The notes under the pieces were generated by a model, which was not told the origin of the DNA, did not search any database, and saw only the letters and a list, made by a program, of their open reading frames with translations. A DNA stretch of 64,000 bases from Streptomyces shenzhenensis (GTDB lineage Bacteria; Actinomycetota; Actinomycetes; Streptomycetales; Streptomycetaceae): the NCBI RefSeq assembly GCF_003688995.1, contig NZ_PENI01000037.1, positions 1 to 64,000 of the forward strand, written 5' to 3'. Position 1 is the stretch's first letter. Each line of letters starts with the position of its first letter. This document shows positions 49,673 to 59,109 of the stretch, in pieces. Made by a program: the position numbers and the translations under genes.

Positions 49673-52600
49673 CACTTGACCTCCGTCAGGATCAGGGTGT
49701 CGGTGGCCCGCGCCGACAGCAGCGCGAGCTGGGCGGGGCGGATGCCACGGAAGACGAACACCGTCCGGCCCTCGGCCAGGCGCCGGGTGTCGGTGATGTC
49801 GGGGTTCAGGCGCAGCAGTTCGGCGAGCGGGATGCCGTACCGGGCGCAGACCGACGACAGGGTCTCGCCCCGCTCGTCGCGGACGGTGTGGGTGCGTTCC
49901 TCGTACGCGGCCGGGCGGGCCGGTACGAAGGGGCGGGGCGCGCCGGGGGCGGCGAGCAGCGCGGTGAGCTGCTCGGGGCCGGCCGAGGCGGGCACCCCGG
50001 TGAAGACGTCGACGTCCACGTGGTCGACGCCGGGCACCGTGTGGGCGGTGGCCAGCACCTCGGACAGCCGGGCGGGCCGCGCCAGTTCCCGTCCGGTGTG
50101 GCCGAGCCGGGCCAGCAGCGCCTGGCGCAGCCGGGGTTCGACCAGCTCCCAGGCGTGGTCGGGGGCCACCTTCACCTTGGCGGAGACGAGCAGCAGGACC
50201 AGTTCGCGCACGTCCACGCGGACGGGCAGGTTCGGGTCACCGTACTCGGTGAGGGCGCCGCGCAGGGCGCGCAGCACGTCCGCGTCGTCGGCGATGGGCA
50301 CGTCGTCGGTCCCGGCCACCGTCACATGGAGCACCCGGCGGCGGCCGTCGAAGAGTTCACGGGCGGTCGCCCGGCCGATGCCCGCCCGGGAACGGGCGAA
50401 GTCCGCGTAGTCGGACGCGGAGACCAGCCGGTCCAGGGCGGAGACGGCGAGCGGGATCGTACGGCGGGTCAGGCCGGGCCCGTCGGCGTCCGCGCCGCCG
50501 GTCGCCGGGCGCGGATTGGTGACCGCGGTGATGCCGAGCGGCCGGGTGAGGGGCTGGGTGATCCGGTCGGCGGGTACGTTGGCGGCCTTGCCGGTGCCGA
50601 AGCGGTAGCGGGCGCGGACGTTCTCGTGGCCGCTGGGCAGCCGCGCGCCGTGCACGCCGTCGCCGAAGGTCACGGTCGTCCGGCCGCCCGCGGCGGTGCC
50701 GGTGATGTAGACCCGTTCGGCCGGGCCGCGCCCGGCGAGGCTGTCGACCTCGTGCCAGCGGACGCCGTCGACCCGGATCTCCAGGACGGGGGTGGCGCCG
50801 AGGGGGTTGTCGGCGGCGAGCCAGGTCAGCGGGGACTGCCAGAGCGCGAAGCTCTGGTTGGGGCGGTCCGAGTCGCCGCTGCCGACGGCTTCCTCCCGGC
50901 TCTCGCCGTGGGTGGCCTCGACGACGTTCCCGAGGATGCGGACGGTCGCCCGGCGGTAGCGGTGGACCAGGTCGGAGGTGAGGGTGAGCCGGGTGTGCAC
51001 CCGGTCGCCGGGCAGGCGGGGGTCGACGGCCGGGTCGGCGGCGGCGAGGGTCACCACCTCGGTGGCGGTGACCCCGGCGGTGCCCGGGATGTCGGTGCGC
51101 TCGCCGGTCACGATCAGCGTGCGGCCGGGACGCAACCCGTCGTACAGCTCGGCGAGTTCGATCTCGTTGCCGTGCACCTCGTCGCCGAGCGGTTCGTCCG
51201 CGAGGCGCAGCGGTTCGCCCGCCGCGTCCACCGTGGTGTCGCGGATGTGGGAGAGGAGGACGTCGAACTCGTCCAGCCAGGGGTCGGCGAGGGTGACTTC
51301 GGTGCCGCGGCCCGTGATGCCGTAGCCGGAGTACGCGGCCGTGCGCGCGGCCACCACCTGGGTGGTGACGAAGGCCAGTTCCGGATCGCCCGGGATGCCG
51401 CCCTCGGCGCCCTTGGCCGGGCGCCGGATCGCCACCCAGCTGCCGACGGTGATGCCGTCGTGCACCGTGTCGAGTTGCAGCACGCGCCGGTTGACGGGCT
51501 CCGGCTTGCCGGCGATGACGATCTCGACGTTGGGTTCGGCGCTGCCGACGGTGTACTTGAGGGTCACCTCGTACTCGCCGTGGGTGAACTGCTCGGCGGC
51601 GCCGGGCCGCAGGGTGGTCTCGTGGGTGGTGCCGTTGTGGACGCCCACCTGGACCGGTCCGTCCTCGTCCGGGCGGGCCACGAACAGGGTGCGTTCGGGC
51701 AGCCCGGAGTGGAGGCGGGCGGTGACGCCGGGCTCCTGGGAGTCGGCGGGGCGGCGGCCCAGCCAGTTCAGGTCGCGGTCCTGGGCGGCCCGGGTCGACA
51801 GCTCCACCTGGCCGGGGCCGAGCGGGAAGCCGACGGGCTGGGCGGCGGGCAGGTTCTCGGCGCGCTGGTCGGAGCCGGCGCCCTCCACGTACTGGAACTC
51901 GGCCCGGACCGGGGCCCTGCCCGCGGTGTCGAACACCACGCGCATGCTCGTCAGCACGGCCCCGGTCAGCGGCCAGTCCGCGCTGCGGATGACCCGGCCC
52001 CGGTCGTCCTGGACCGGCTTGAGCGGGGCCGTGGCGCCGAACGGGGCGGCGGTGACGCGCAGCGCGAGCAGTTCGCGCAGCAGGTGCGGGGCGGCGGGCG
52101 CGGCGGTGCGCCAGGCCGGATAGAGGCTGCCGAGGCCGGGGTCCAGGGCGGTCAGGAGCCGCGCGGTGTCGGTGCCGGGGCGTGGGGCGCGGCGGCCGGC
52201 CCGGGGGGCGGGCGCGGAGCCGCGCAGGGCCGGGAGGACATCGGCGAGGGCCCGCAGGGCGGCCTGACGCGGGTCCGGTGTCCCGGCCGGGGCCACGGAC
52301 CGGGGCGTGGCGGGCGCGGTCGCCGCCGTGGCGCGAGGCCCGGGGCCGTCGGTCCGGGTGGCGGCGGGCGCGCCGGTGCCCGCGGGAGCGGACGGCGGGC
52401 CGGTCCTGACCGGCCGGGCGGGCGCCAGGTCCAGGGCGCCCGCGGCCAGTCCGGCGAGGACCGCCTCCAGGCGCTCGAACCACGCGGCCACGTCCGGGTA
52501 CCGCTCGGCCAGCACCTGTGCCTCGTTCAGCCGGGCGACCGGCTCGGCGAGGCGGGTCGCGAGGCCCTCCGGGGTCGTGGTGCCGTCCAGGTCGGACCGC

Positions 52601-53517
52601 AGCGGCGCGAGGACCTGGTCGTCGAACTCCTCGATGAGCCGGCTGACCGGCCGCGGGTCGGGGACCTCGGGCGTCGGCGGCTCGTCCCCCGGTTCGCCCG
52701 GCGCCGCGGGTTCGGCGACCCACCGCCGCACCTCGTCGGCCAGTTCCTTCAGCGTGGGCGGGGCCGACGTGGGCAGGGAGATCGCGGTGATCTCCTCCTC
52801 GCGGTCCACGCGGACGTTCGCCACGGGCAGCACCGTCCGTTCGCCGCCGGCCTGTTCGCCGAAGACGAAGAGGAGCCGGTCGCCGGTCCGCAGGGAGTTC
52901 GCGGTGCCCTCGACGAAGAGTTCGGAGCGGCGTTCGAGGTCCTCGGGGGTGACGAGGGAGGGGCGGCGGCGCCGCACCTTCAGCTCGTTCCAGTCCCAGC
53001 GGGCCGTCAGGTCGCGTCCGGTCTCGAAGGTCAGCGACTCCTCGCCGGCGGAGGCGGGCACGCTGTGGCTGCGCGCCCCGCGCGGGATCAGCACGGGCAG
53101 CGTCGCGGCCCGCGGATCGTGTTCGAGGGTGTACGCGAGATGCGTGCCGGCCGCGACGCCCGGCCGCGGGCGGTGCCCGACGAGCCGGCCGAGCAGGACC
53201 AGCGAGCGGTGCTCGTCCGCGGTGCGCAGAAAGGCCTCGTCCGCGATCCGCTCGGAGTGGAAGGTGAGCAGGTCGCCGAGGACGCCGGTGGCGTCGAGCA
53301 GGCCGATCACCGGGTCGTCCGGGGTGCGCACGGTCAGCCCGGCCAGGGCCGGGTAGGCCGGTGAGGCGAGCCGGTCGAGGAGCGCGGCGAGGAAGGAGCC
53401 GTACTCGCCGACGCGGTGGTCGAGAGCGGTGCGGCCGGGCGGGTTGTGCGGCGGGGCGGGGGCGAGGCGCTCGTCGTGGCCGCCGCATGCGCCGCCGCAG
53501 GAGCAGCTCCGGGTCAT
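49672..53517 (-). CDS. Large gpJ-type eCIS baseplate protein with C-terminal LysM-like domain
   Basis: A 1,281-residue putative baseplate assembly protein. The Cys-rich start (MTRSCSCGGACGGHDERLAP) leads to a region shared with gpJ-type proteins (PVIGLLDATGVLGDLLTFHS, ERIADEAFLRTADEHRSLVL). A Pro/Ala-rich linker lies at about 370-450. A large beta-rich centre follows, with the conserved gpJ core near 950-1100 (RTTVTFGDGVHGARLPSG, RARYRFGTGKAANVPADRIT, LVSASDYADFARSRAGIG). The C-terminal 50 residues (HTVRDERGETLSSVCARYGI, PLAELLRLNPDI) look like LysM. It is expected to form baseplate wedges (T4 gp6/Afp11-12 role). Its ATG overlaps the upstream stop as ATGA. Confidence 0.85.
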   Translation of the reverse strand: MTRSCSCGGACGGHDERLAPAPPHNPPGRTALDHRVGEYGSFLAALLDRLASPAYPALAGLTVRTPDDPVIGLLDATGVLGDLLTFHSERIADEAFLRTADEHRSLVLLGRLVGHRPRPGVAAGTHLAYTLEHDPRAATLPVLIPRGARSHSVPASAGEESLTFETGRDLTARWDWNELKVRRRRPSLVTPEDLERRSELFVEGTANSLRTGDRLLFVFGEQAGGERTVLPVANVRVDREEEITAISLPTSAPPTLKELADEVRRWVAEPAAPGEPGDEPPTPEVPDPRPVSRLIEEFDDQVLAPLRSDLDGTTTPEGLATRLAEPVARLNEAQVLAERYPDVAAWFERLEAVLAGLAAGALDLAPARPVRTGPPSAPAGTGAPAATRTDGPGPRATAATAPATPRSVAPAGTPDPRQAALRALADVLPALRGSAPAPRAGRRAPRPGTDTARLLTALDPGLGSLYPAWRTAAPAAPHLLRELLALRVTAAPFGATAPLKPVQDDRGRVIRSADWPLTGAVLTSMRVVFDTAGRAPVRAEFQYVEGAGSDQRAENLPAAQPVGFPLGPGQVELSTRAAQDRDLNWLGRRPADSQEPGVTARLHSGLPERTLFVARPDEDGPVQVGVHNGTTHETTLRPGAAEQFTHGEYEVTLKYTVGSAEPNVEIVIAGKPEPVNRRVLQLDTVHDGITVGSWVAIRRPAKGAEGGIPGDPELAFVTTQVVAARTAAYSGYGITGRGTEVTLADPWLDEFDVLLSHIRDTTVDAAGEPLRLADEPLGDEVHGNEIELAELYDGLRPGRTLIVTGERTDIPGTAGVTATEVVTLAAADPAVDPRLPGDRVHTRLTLTSDLVHRYRRATVRILGNVVEATHGESREEAVGSGDSDRPNQSFALWQSPLTWLAADNPLGATPVLEIRVDGVRWHEVDSLAGRGPAERVYITGTAAGGRTTVTFGDGVHGARLPSGHENVRARYRFGTGKAANVPADRITQPLTRPLGITAVTNPRPATGGADADGPGLTRRTIPLAVSALDRLVSASDYADFARSRAGIGRATARELFDGRRRVLHVTVAGTDDVPIADDADVLRALRGALTEYGDPNLPVRVDVRELVLLLVSAKVKVAPDHAWELVEPRLRQALLARLGHTGRELARPARLSEVLATAHTVPGVDHVDVDVFTGVPASAGPEQLTALLAAPGAPRPFVPARPAAYEERTHTVRDERGETLSSVCARYGIPLAELLRLNPDITDTRRLAEGRTVFVFRGIRPAQLALLSARATDTLILTEVK

Positions 53518-56500
53518 CGGGCGCCTCCCAGGGATATCGCCAGCCGGCCGTTCTCCGGCCGGTCCGGGTCGTTGTCGCAGGTGGCGATCTCCAGCGGGCC
53601 GAGCCGCAGCACGCCGTCCTCCTTCTCTCCTCGGTCCTCCTCGAACAGCCGGTGCAGCCGGGTCACCGTCACGCTCTCCACGCCGGGGACGGCCGCGGCC
53701 ACGGCGACCAGCCGGCTGAGCCGGACCGGCTCGCCGAAGGTCAGCGCGTCCGGGTGGAAGAAGCCGAGGCGTCCGCCCGGGAGCCGGCCGCTGCCCAGCG
53801 CCCGGTACAGGTCGGCCAGGATCTGCCCGTGCTGGTGGCCGGGCCGGGCGCACACGGCCAGGGCGATGTCGAGCGGTACCCGGCGGGCGGGGCCGACGAC
53901 CAGGTCGTGACCGATGCGCCGGTAGGTCTCCAACGCCTGGGCCACAAGGGCGAGCAGTTGCTCGCCGGGTTCGCCGGTGCCGAGGGCGTCGACGGCGACG
54001 TGCGCCTCCTGGAGGCTGCCCGTCCAGCGGATCTCGGCGGCGGCCCGCTGCACCCCCGGCAGGGCGGCGGCGAGCGTGGCGTAGTCCTCGGCGGTGACGG
54101 CCCGCAGCCGGCTGCGGCGCAGGTCGAGTGGGGCCGACTGGCGTACCTGCTCCAGTGGTTCGGGTTCGGTGCCGCCGGTGGCGGGCAGCGGGTTGCGGAC
54201 GGCGGCGACCGGGAGTCCCGCGCGGTCGCCGCCGTCCGCCACCAGGTGGTTGATGGCTTCGGCGCCGACGTTCCCGGCGGTGCCGCCACCCAGCCGGTAG
54301 CGGACGCTCAGCCGGGCGCCCGGGGCCGGCCGGGCGCCGCGGTGGCCGTCGCCGAAGCGCAGGGCGAGCCGGCCGTCGTCCTCCAGCTCGCCGACGAAGT
54401 GCCGGTCGCGGCCCGCGCTGTCCAGGAGGTCGCGGCGCGGCTCCCAGACGGCACCGCTGCCGGTGTCGGTCTCGGTGCCGGTGCCGGCTTCGGCCTCGGC
54501 TTCGTGGAGCCGTACGGCGGGCAGGGCGCGGCGCGGGTCCTGGGCGAGGGCGGCGGACGCCGAGCCGCGCAGCACCGGCTCGTCGGGGTGCAGTCCGGCC
54601 GCGTACGCCGGGCCCCACGTGTGTGCCATCTCCCAGGCGATGTCGCCGTCCAGCACGGTGCCGGCGCGGGCGCGGGCCGTCAGGATCCGCACGCGGCGCA
54701 GCTTGGCGTCCAGCAACTCGTCACTGCGGTGCAGCAGTTCGCGCAGGGCGCGGGCCGGGTGGCGGCGCAGCTCCAGCCGTTCCAGGGCCTTCAGGCCGTA
54801 GATCACGGCGAGTTCGGCGATCTCCTCCTCGCCGAGGCCGTCCCGGTCGCGGGCGCTGCGCCACAGTTCGACGAGCCGACCGCGCACCCGCGCGGGGACG
54901 GCGCCGATCCGCTCGGCCTGTCCGGCGGCGACCGTGCCCGGGTCGGGGAACGGCACGGCCTGCGCGATGGGGGCGCGGCCGAGGACCGGCCGGAACCGGG
55001 GGGCTAGGCCCGGAAAGACCGACTGCGCGAGCAGCGTGCCCAGCGCGGCGGCCTGGGCGTACGCCGTGCCGGGCACGACCTGTTCACGGCGCTGGCCGGC
55101 GCGTTCCAGGCCGATCCCGGCACGGGTGGTGGCCCGTTCCCCGACGGCTTCGAAGAGCGTACGGACGTCGTCTGGGGTGAGCGCGTCACCGTGCTCGGCG
55201 CGCTCCGTCAGTGCGGTGATCAGCCGGGCGGGCGCATTGCCCTCGGTGGCGTCCCGGCAGCCGGGGCCGGACGGGCCGCAGGGGGCGGTGACCGCCGGTA
55301 CGGGCGGCACGGTGACCGTCTCGCGCGGTCCGGAGCGGCCGTGGTCGACGAGGACCGCGTTGCCGCGGGCCAGCGTCACGTCCTCGACGGGCCGGCAGTC
55401 GCGTCCGCCGCGGGTGGTGAGGCACAGCGGGAAGCGCAGGGCGTCCTCGGCGGCCCAGGTGACCTCCAGGACCGGCTGGTCCTCGATGCGGTCGAGGCCG
55501 GGCGTGACGGAGGTCAGCCGGACGGCCTGCCGGTGGGCGGGGTCGGCGTCGCCGGGGGTGCCGGTGCGCGCTCCCCTGACCTCCTCCAGGACCAGGACGT
55601 CGCCCGGTCCGAGGTCGAGCCGCCGCTCCCGGCAGGTCTCCGGGTCCAGCCACGCGTCGCGCAGGGTGGCCGCGGTGGCGCCCTTCGGCAGCGCGCACAC
55701 CTCGCCGCCCCAGGTCCACAGCCGGATCGCGTTGTGCGCGACCCGCAGGCGCAGCGGTTCGACGGCGACGACCGGTTCGAAGACCTCCACCGAGCCGCGC
55801 TCGTCCAGGTCGCCGAGGTCGTTCTCGTCGATGACGGTGCCCGGCTCGGGCCGGTCGTGCGGGTCGAGCGCGCGCACGTCGACGGAGGCGAAGCGGTACG
55901 TGCCCGCGGCGAGGGTGTGGTCGCCCGTGGTCTCCACGGTGACGTAGGTGCGGGCGGTGCAGCCGTCGTGCATCGCGTAGTCGATGAGCCGGACGTGGCG
56001 GCGGACGGAGACCCGGCGGCGTGCGGTGTCGAGGTAGGCCTCGGTGGCGACCGCGTCCTGCTGGTAGCTGATCTGGTCGCCGGTGTACGCGAGCAGTTCC
56101 ACCAGCGTCATGCCGAGGTCGGCGGGGTTGCGCTCGGCCCAGTCGGGGGTGGTGAGCGCGAGCCGGTCCAGGAGCAGCTTGCGGAGGGTGTCGTGGTCGC
56201 GGGCCGTGTAGTCGATGACGGGCGCGGCCGGGAACTCCGGCTCTTCCTCGTGCCCGTCCGCGCAGTCGAACGGGCTCGGACAGTCGGGCCGGAAGGCGAA
56301 CCCGGCGCTGTGGTAGCGCTGGTCGAAGCCGCGGAAGGGTTCGGTGCCGGGCCGGCCGTACGGGTCGGTCTCCACCAGGGACAGCCGGTAGCGGGAGGTG
56401 TCGCCCGCCCGGTCGAGGGTGACGTGGAGCCGGTCGTCCAGCTCGGGGTCCTCCTCCCGCTCGACGCTGACGTCGACGGCGGTGATGCCGGTGATCCGCC

Positions 56501-56660
56501 GGCCGCCGTCGATGCGGACGTTCTCCGGGCCGAGCCCGTGCGGGGCCTTGCCGAGGAAGGTCACGGTGAGCAGCAGCCCGTCGTCGCTCACCTCGACGGC
56601 GTCGACCCCGCCCAGCTGGGCGGCGCGCACCTTGGTCCGCCGGGTGGTTCCCGCGCTCAT
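53514..56660 (-). CDS. Large gpJ-type eCIS baseplate protein
   Basis: A 1,048-residue putative baseplate assembly protein, the first of two consecutive gpJ-like genes. The N-terminal domain (residues 1-110) is beta-rich. Then comes the hallmark APVIDYTARDHDTLRKLLLD, RNPADLGMTLVELLAYTGDQ and ISYQQDAVATEAYLDTARRR, seen in Afp11-like wedge proteins. The gpJ core is near 770-900 (LALRFGDGHRGARPAPGARL, SVRYRLGGGTAGNVGAEAIN, RAVTAEDYATLAAALPGVQR). It overlaps its neighbours on both sides by 4 bases (ATGA), showing tight coupling. The probable role is to form the baseplate wedge around the hub with gp25. Confidence 0.86.
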   Translation of the reverse strand: MSAGTTRRTKVRAAQLGGVDAVEVSDDGLLLTVTFLGKAPHGLGPENVRIDGGRRITGITAVDVSVEREEDPELDDRLHVTLDRAGDTSRYRLSLVETDPYGRPGTEPFRGFDQRYHSAGFAFRPDCPSPFDCADGHEEEPEFPAAPVIDYTARDHDTLRKLLLDRLALTTPDWAERNPADLGMTLVELLAYTGDQISYQQDAVATEAYLDTARRRVSVRRHVRLIDYAMHDGCTARTYVTVETTGDHTLAAGTYRFASVDVRALDPHDRPEPGTVIDENDLGDLDERGSVEVFEPVVAVEPLRLRVAHNAIRLWTWGGEVCALPKGATAATLRDAWLDPETCRERRLDLGPGDVLVLEEVRGARTGTPGDADPAHRQAVRLTSVTPGLDRIEDQPVLEVTWAAEDALRFPLCLTTRGGRDCRPVEDVTLARGNAVLVDHGRSGPRETVTVPPVPAVTAPCGPSGPGCRDATEGNAPARLITALTERAEHGDALTPDDVRTLFEAVGERATTRAGIGLERAGQRREQVVPGTAYAQAAALGTLLAQSVFPGLAPRFRPVLGRAPIAQAVPFPDPGTVAAGQAERIGAVPARVRGRLVELWRSARDRDGLGEEEIAELAVIYGLKALERLELRRHPARALRELLHRSDELLDAKLRRVRILTARARAGTVLDGDIAWEMAHTWGPAYAAGLHPDEPVLRGSASAALAQDPRRALPAVRLHEAEAEAGTGTETDTGSGAVWEPRRDLLDSAGRDRHFVGELEDDGRLALRFGDGHRGARPAPGARLSVRYRLGGGTAGNVGAEAINHLVADGGDRAGLPVAAVRNPLPATGGTEPEPLEQVRQSAPLDLRRSRLRAVTAEDYATLAAALPGVQRAAAEIRWTGSLQEAHVAVDALGTGEPGEQLLALVAQALETYRRIGHDLVVGPARRVPLDIALAVCARPGHQHGQILADLYRALGSGRLPGGRLGFFHPDALTFGEPVRLSRLVAVAAAVPGVESVTVTRLHRLFEEDRGEKEDGVLRLGPLEIATCDNDPDRPENGRLAISLGGAR

Positions 56661-57049
56661 GCCGCCCTCCCCTCGAAGACGTCCTCGCGCACGGTGCCGG
56701 TGGCCCGCACGACGTACGACAGATGCACGCGTACGACGTCGTCGCCGCCCTCGACGTCGAGGGACACGACCTCGACGAGGTCGCCGAGCCAGCGCTGCAG
56801 TGCGGCCTGGACGGAGAGTTCGACGGTGCTGAGCAGTTCCGGGCTGTTGGGGGCGAAGACCAGGTCGAGCAGTCCGCAGCCGAAGTCGGGGCGCATCACG
56901 CGCTCGCCGGGGCTGGTGAACAGCAGTTGCTCGATCAGATCGTGGACGTGGTCGGCGGGGCGGGCGTGCGCGGTGCGTCCCCGGCGGTCGGCGTGGAACG
57001 GGAACGCGATGTCGGTGCGCGGGCGGGTTCGCCTGCTCATCGGCCTCAT
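56657..57049 (-). CDS. gp25/GPW-type baseplate wedge protein
   Basis: A 130-residue protein of the gp25-like family, the small wedge subunit that nucleates sheath polymerisation in T4-like and eCIS baseplates. Diagnostic segments are DIAFPFHADRRGRTAHARPA, DLIEQLLFTSPGERVMRPDF and GCGLLDLVFAPNSPELLSTV. This includes the EPR-like GERVMRPDFGCGL core (GERxMxPxFG). ATG 57049 overlaps the preceding stop as ATGA. Confidence 0.9.
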   Translation of the reverse strand: MRPMSRRTRPRTDIAFPFHADRRGRTAHARPADHVHDLIEQLLFTSPGERVMRPDFGCGLLDLVFAPNSPELLSTVELSVQAALQRWLGDLVEVVSLDVEGGDDVVRVHLSYVVRATGTVREDVFEGRAA

Positions 57050-57381
57050 CGGACGGTGACCTTTCGCTGCGCGGCCTGGACGACGGGCGGGCCCTGCGGG
57101 ACGAGGGCCGCGCTGAGGCACTGGGCCGCGGAGGTGTCCAGCAGCACGGGTGCGCCGTCGGCCGTGATGCCCGTGCCGTCGGCGGTCCAGCGGACCGAGA
57201 CGCATGGCGCGGGCACGCCGTCGACGGTGTGCGGGCAGCCGGTGACGACGTAGGTGTGTGCGGCCGTGGCGACGGCGGCGCCCGCGATCCGCAGGCCACC
57301 GGAGGGTGGGGTGGCCGGGGCGACCCGGCCGCCGTGCGGGCAGCCGATGACGGCGCCCGCGTCCAACAGACTTCCGGACAA
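57046..57381 (-). CDS. PAAR-like spike-tip protein
   Basis: A 111-residue protein with GAVIGCPHGGRVAP near the start and VVTGCPHTVDGVPAPCVSVR in the middle: paired Cys-Pro-His segments and short beta turns resembling PAAR-type metal-binding tips that sharpen the spike. The start is TTG 57381, preceded by GGGGGGAAG. It lies directly after the gpV-like spike gene and before gp25, the expected place for a tip protein. Family assignment is from these motifs and the position. Confidence 0.75.
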   Translation of the reverse strand: MSGSLLDAGAVIGCPHGGRVAPATPPSGGLRIAGAAVATAAHTYVVTGCPHTVDGVPAPCVSVRWTADGTGITADGAPVLLDTSAAQCLSAALVPQGPPVVQAAQRKVTVR

Positions 57382-57398
57382 CTTCTTCCCCCCGTTGT

Positions 57399-57935
57399 CT
57401 ATCGCTTGGAGAGGACGGTCAACTGGCCCTCGTTGATGGTCACTTCGCTGCCGCGCAGCACGACCTCGGCGCCCGCGCCGGTGGCGATGACCACGGCTTC
57501 GGCGGTGATCCGGATGTAGGCGCCGCCCTGGGCCTGCAGGAGGATGCCCTGTTCGGCGCCTGCGGTGTCGTTGAGCACGATCTTGTGGGCCTGCGGGGTC
57601 TGCACGACGACCGGTTTGTGCGTCGCGTTCGCCCGGAGTTCGCGGCGTGCGTCGGGCGGCAGTTCGCCGGCGTCGCCGTACCAGCACCCGGTCCACACCG
57701 GGAAGCTGGGGTCTCCCTGCTCGAACTCCACCCATACGCCCGCGCCGGGCGGCGGCACCACGAACTGGCCCGACTCCGGTCCGGTGAACGGCAGGCAGGG
57801 CAGCGCCCAGGTGGACGGCTCGTCACCGAGGACGTCCGGGACCTCGACCGTGATCCGGCCGATGCGCAGCGGATCGTCGGTGTCCACCACCCGGCCGCGG
57901 AACTTGCCGAGGTAGCGATTGCTGGGTGCCGCCAT
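57399..57935 (-). CDS. gpV/VgrG-type (gp5-like) spike protein
   Basis: A 178-residue protein. The N-terminal OB-fold domain is LGKFRGRVVDTDDPLRIGRI, TVEVPDVLGDEPSTWALPCL and GVWVEFEQGDPSFPVWTGCW, the baseplate-assembly-protein-V signature. The second half (KPVVVQTPQAHKIVLNDTAG to VVLRGSEVTINEGQLTVLSK) has the short beta-repeat pattern of the triangular spike helix. It should trimerise to form the piercing spike capped by the PAAR-like protein. AGGAG precedes ATG 57935. Confidence 0.88.
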   Translation of the reverse strand: MAAPSNRYLGKFRGRVVDTDDPLRIGRITVEVPDVLGDEPSTWALPCLPFTGPESGQFVVPPPGAGVWVEFEQGDPSFPVWTGCWYGDAGELPPDARRELRANATHKPVVVQTPQAHKIVLNDTAGAEQGILLQAQGGAYIRITAEAVVIATGAGAEVVLRGSEVTINEGQLTVLSKR

Positions 57936-57969
57936 GCTGGACTGCTCCTGGTTTCCTAGGTGGTTCGGG

Positions 57970-59109
57970 TCAGGGCCTGACGTGGTCGCCGCGTGCCTCC
58001 AGCCCCTCCCGGGAGAGGGTGAAGTTCTGCTGGAAGGAGCCCGGGCGCAGGTTGTGGGTGACGGACTTGACGAAGTAGTCGCCGTCGTAGGCGCGTCCGG
58101 CGCCGCGGACGCCGACGAGCCGACGCGGCTGGAGGAGGTAGCCGTGCCGGTTGACGTCGAGCGACCCGGAGGCCGAGACGACGTCGGCGGAGACGGCCGC
58201 CCTGGCGAGGAGTTCCGCCTCGGCCTGCGCCCGCTGCTGCTTGGCGGTGCCGGCGAGGGTCCGGCGCTTGAGGGCCGGGGTGGGGCGGCGGCCGAGCGGC
58301 GGGCGCAGCGGGCTGATCGGCGGCTGCGGCAGCAGGGTGGTCCGGCGGGTCCCCGGGTCCTGCCAGCGCGCCTGCGGCTCCTCGCGTGCGGTGCCGTCGT
58401 ACGCGAAGGTCAGCTGGTCCACCGTGGTGTGGGCGTCCATGTTGACGTTGAGGGCGTGCTGGCGGACGCCGAGCCGGACCTCCGGTCCCCAACGGGCGGA
58501 CGACCGGCCGGGGTCGGGCCCCGGCTCCAGATAGAAGGTGTAGCCGTTGGCGCGGGCCAGCTCGGTGACGTACTGCAGGTCGGTGCCGGTCTGGTAGTGC
58601 ACCCGGAGGTCCTGGTGCGGCGGCTGGGCCACCTTCTCCGTGTAGATGTCCGGCCGGATGCCGTACTCCGAGTAGCGGCGCAGGATGGCGAGGACGCGTG
58701 CGGACGGGGGCAGGTTGGGGTAGCGGGCGGTGCGCTCCTCCAGGTCCATCAGGAGGGTCAGATCCTCGCCCGTGACGGTGAGGGTGGAGTGTCCTGGGGT
58801 GTTGCTGGCGCCGACCTCCTGCCGGACGATCAGCCCGTCGAAGAGCACCTCGGGTGTGCCGCGGACGCTGACGGTGAGGATGACGCGCGTCTTCGGATCG
58901 AAGAACCCCTCGGGCAGCAGCCGCTTGTTGATCAGTCCGTTCCTGGTGAGGTCGAAGGCGAACTGGAAGCCGCTGCGTTCGCCCGCGGTGGCGGTGATCT
59001 GGGCGGACAGCAGCGCCTCGGCGACCTCGACCGGGACCGGGCGGGCGAGGGTCGGCCCCATGAGCAGCTGGATGTGGACGGGGCCCTGCCCCACGGGCTG
59101 TTCAGCCAT
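57970..59109 (-). CDS. gpD-like (gp27-type) hub protein
   Basis: A 379-residue late-control-D/gp27-like hub protein that links the tube to the spike. Segments FAFDLTRNGLINKRLLPEGF, VLFDGLIVRQEVG, RYPNLPPSARVLAILRRYSE, VHYQTGTDLQYVTELARANG and GYTFYLEPGPD match this family. A Pro/Arg-rich insertion lies near residues 265-290 (PLRPPLGRRPTPALKRRT), and YFVKSVTHNLRPGSFQQNFT closes the fold. In Afp/PVC systems hub and spike are fused (Afp8/Pvc8); here they are separate genes. The ATG at 59109 lies inside the preceding LysM gene (8-base overlap). Confidence 0.87.
   Translation of the reverse strand: MAEQPVGQGPVHIQLLMGPTLARPVPVEVAEALLSAQITATAGERSGFQFAFDLTRNGLINKRLLPEGFFDPKTRVILTVSVRGTPEVLFDGLIVRQEVGASNTPGHSTLTVTGEDLTLLMDLEERTARYPNLPPSARVLAILRRYSEYGIRPDIYTEKVAQPPHQDLRVHYQTGTDLQYVTELARANGYTFYLEPGPDPGRSSARWGPEVRLGVRQHALNVNMDAHTTVDQLTFAYDGTAREEPQARWQDPGTRRTTLLPQPPISPLRPPLGRRPTPALKRRTLAGTAKQQRAQAEAELLARAAVSADVVSASGSLDVNRHGYLLQPRRLVGVRGAGRAYDGDYFVKSVTHNLRPGSFQQNFTLSREGLEARGDHVRP

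Noticed and set aside
48943..53364. A 1,473-codon open frame on the plus strand opposite the baseplate genes
   Set aside because: It is antisense to two large, motif-supported baseplate genes; its translation is low-complexity Gly/Arg/Val/Ala-rich sequence with no family resemblance, as expected for shadow frames at this GC.
53518..54618. Upstream extension of the second gpJ gene to 54618 (1,648 codons in all)
   Set aside because: The extension is antisense-like Arg/Pro/Ala filler inside the first gpJ gene read in another frame; the ATGA-overlapping start at 53517 and family alignment fit much better.
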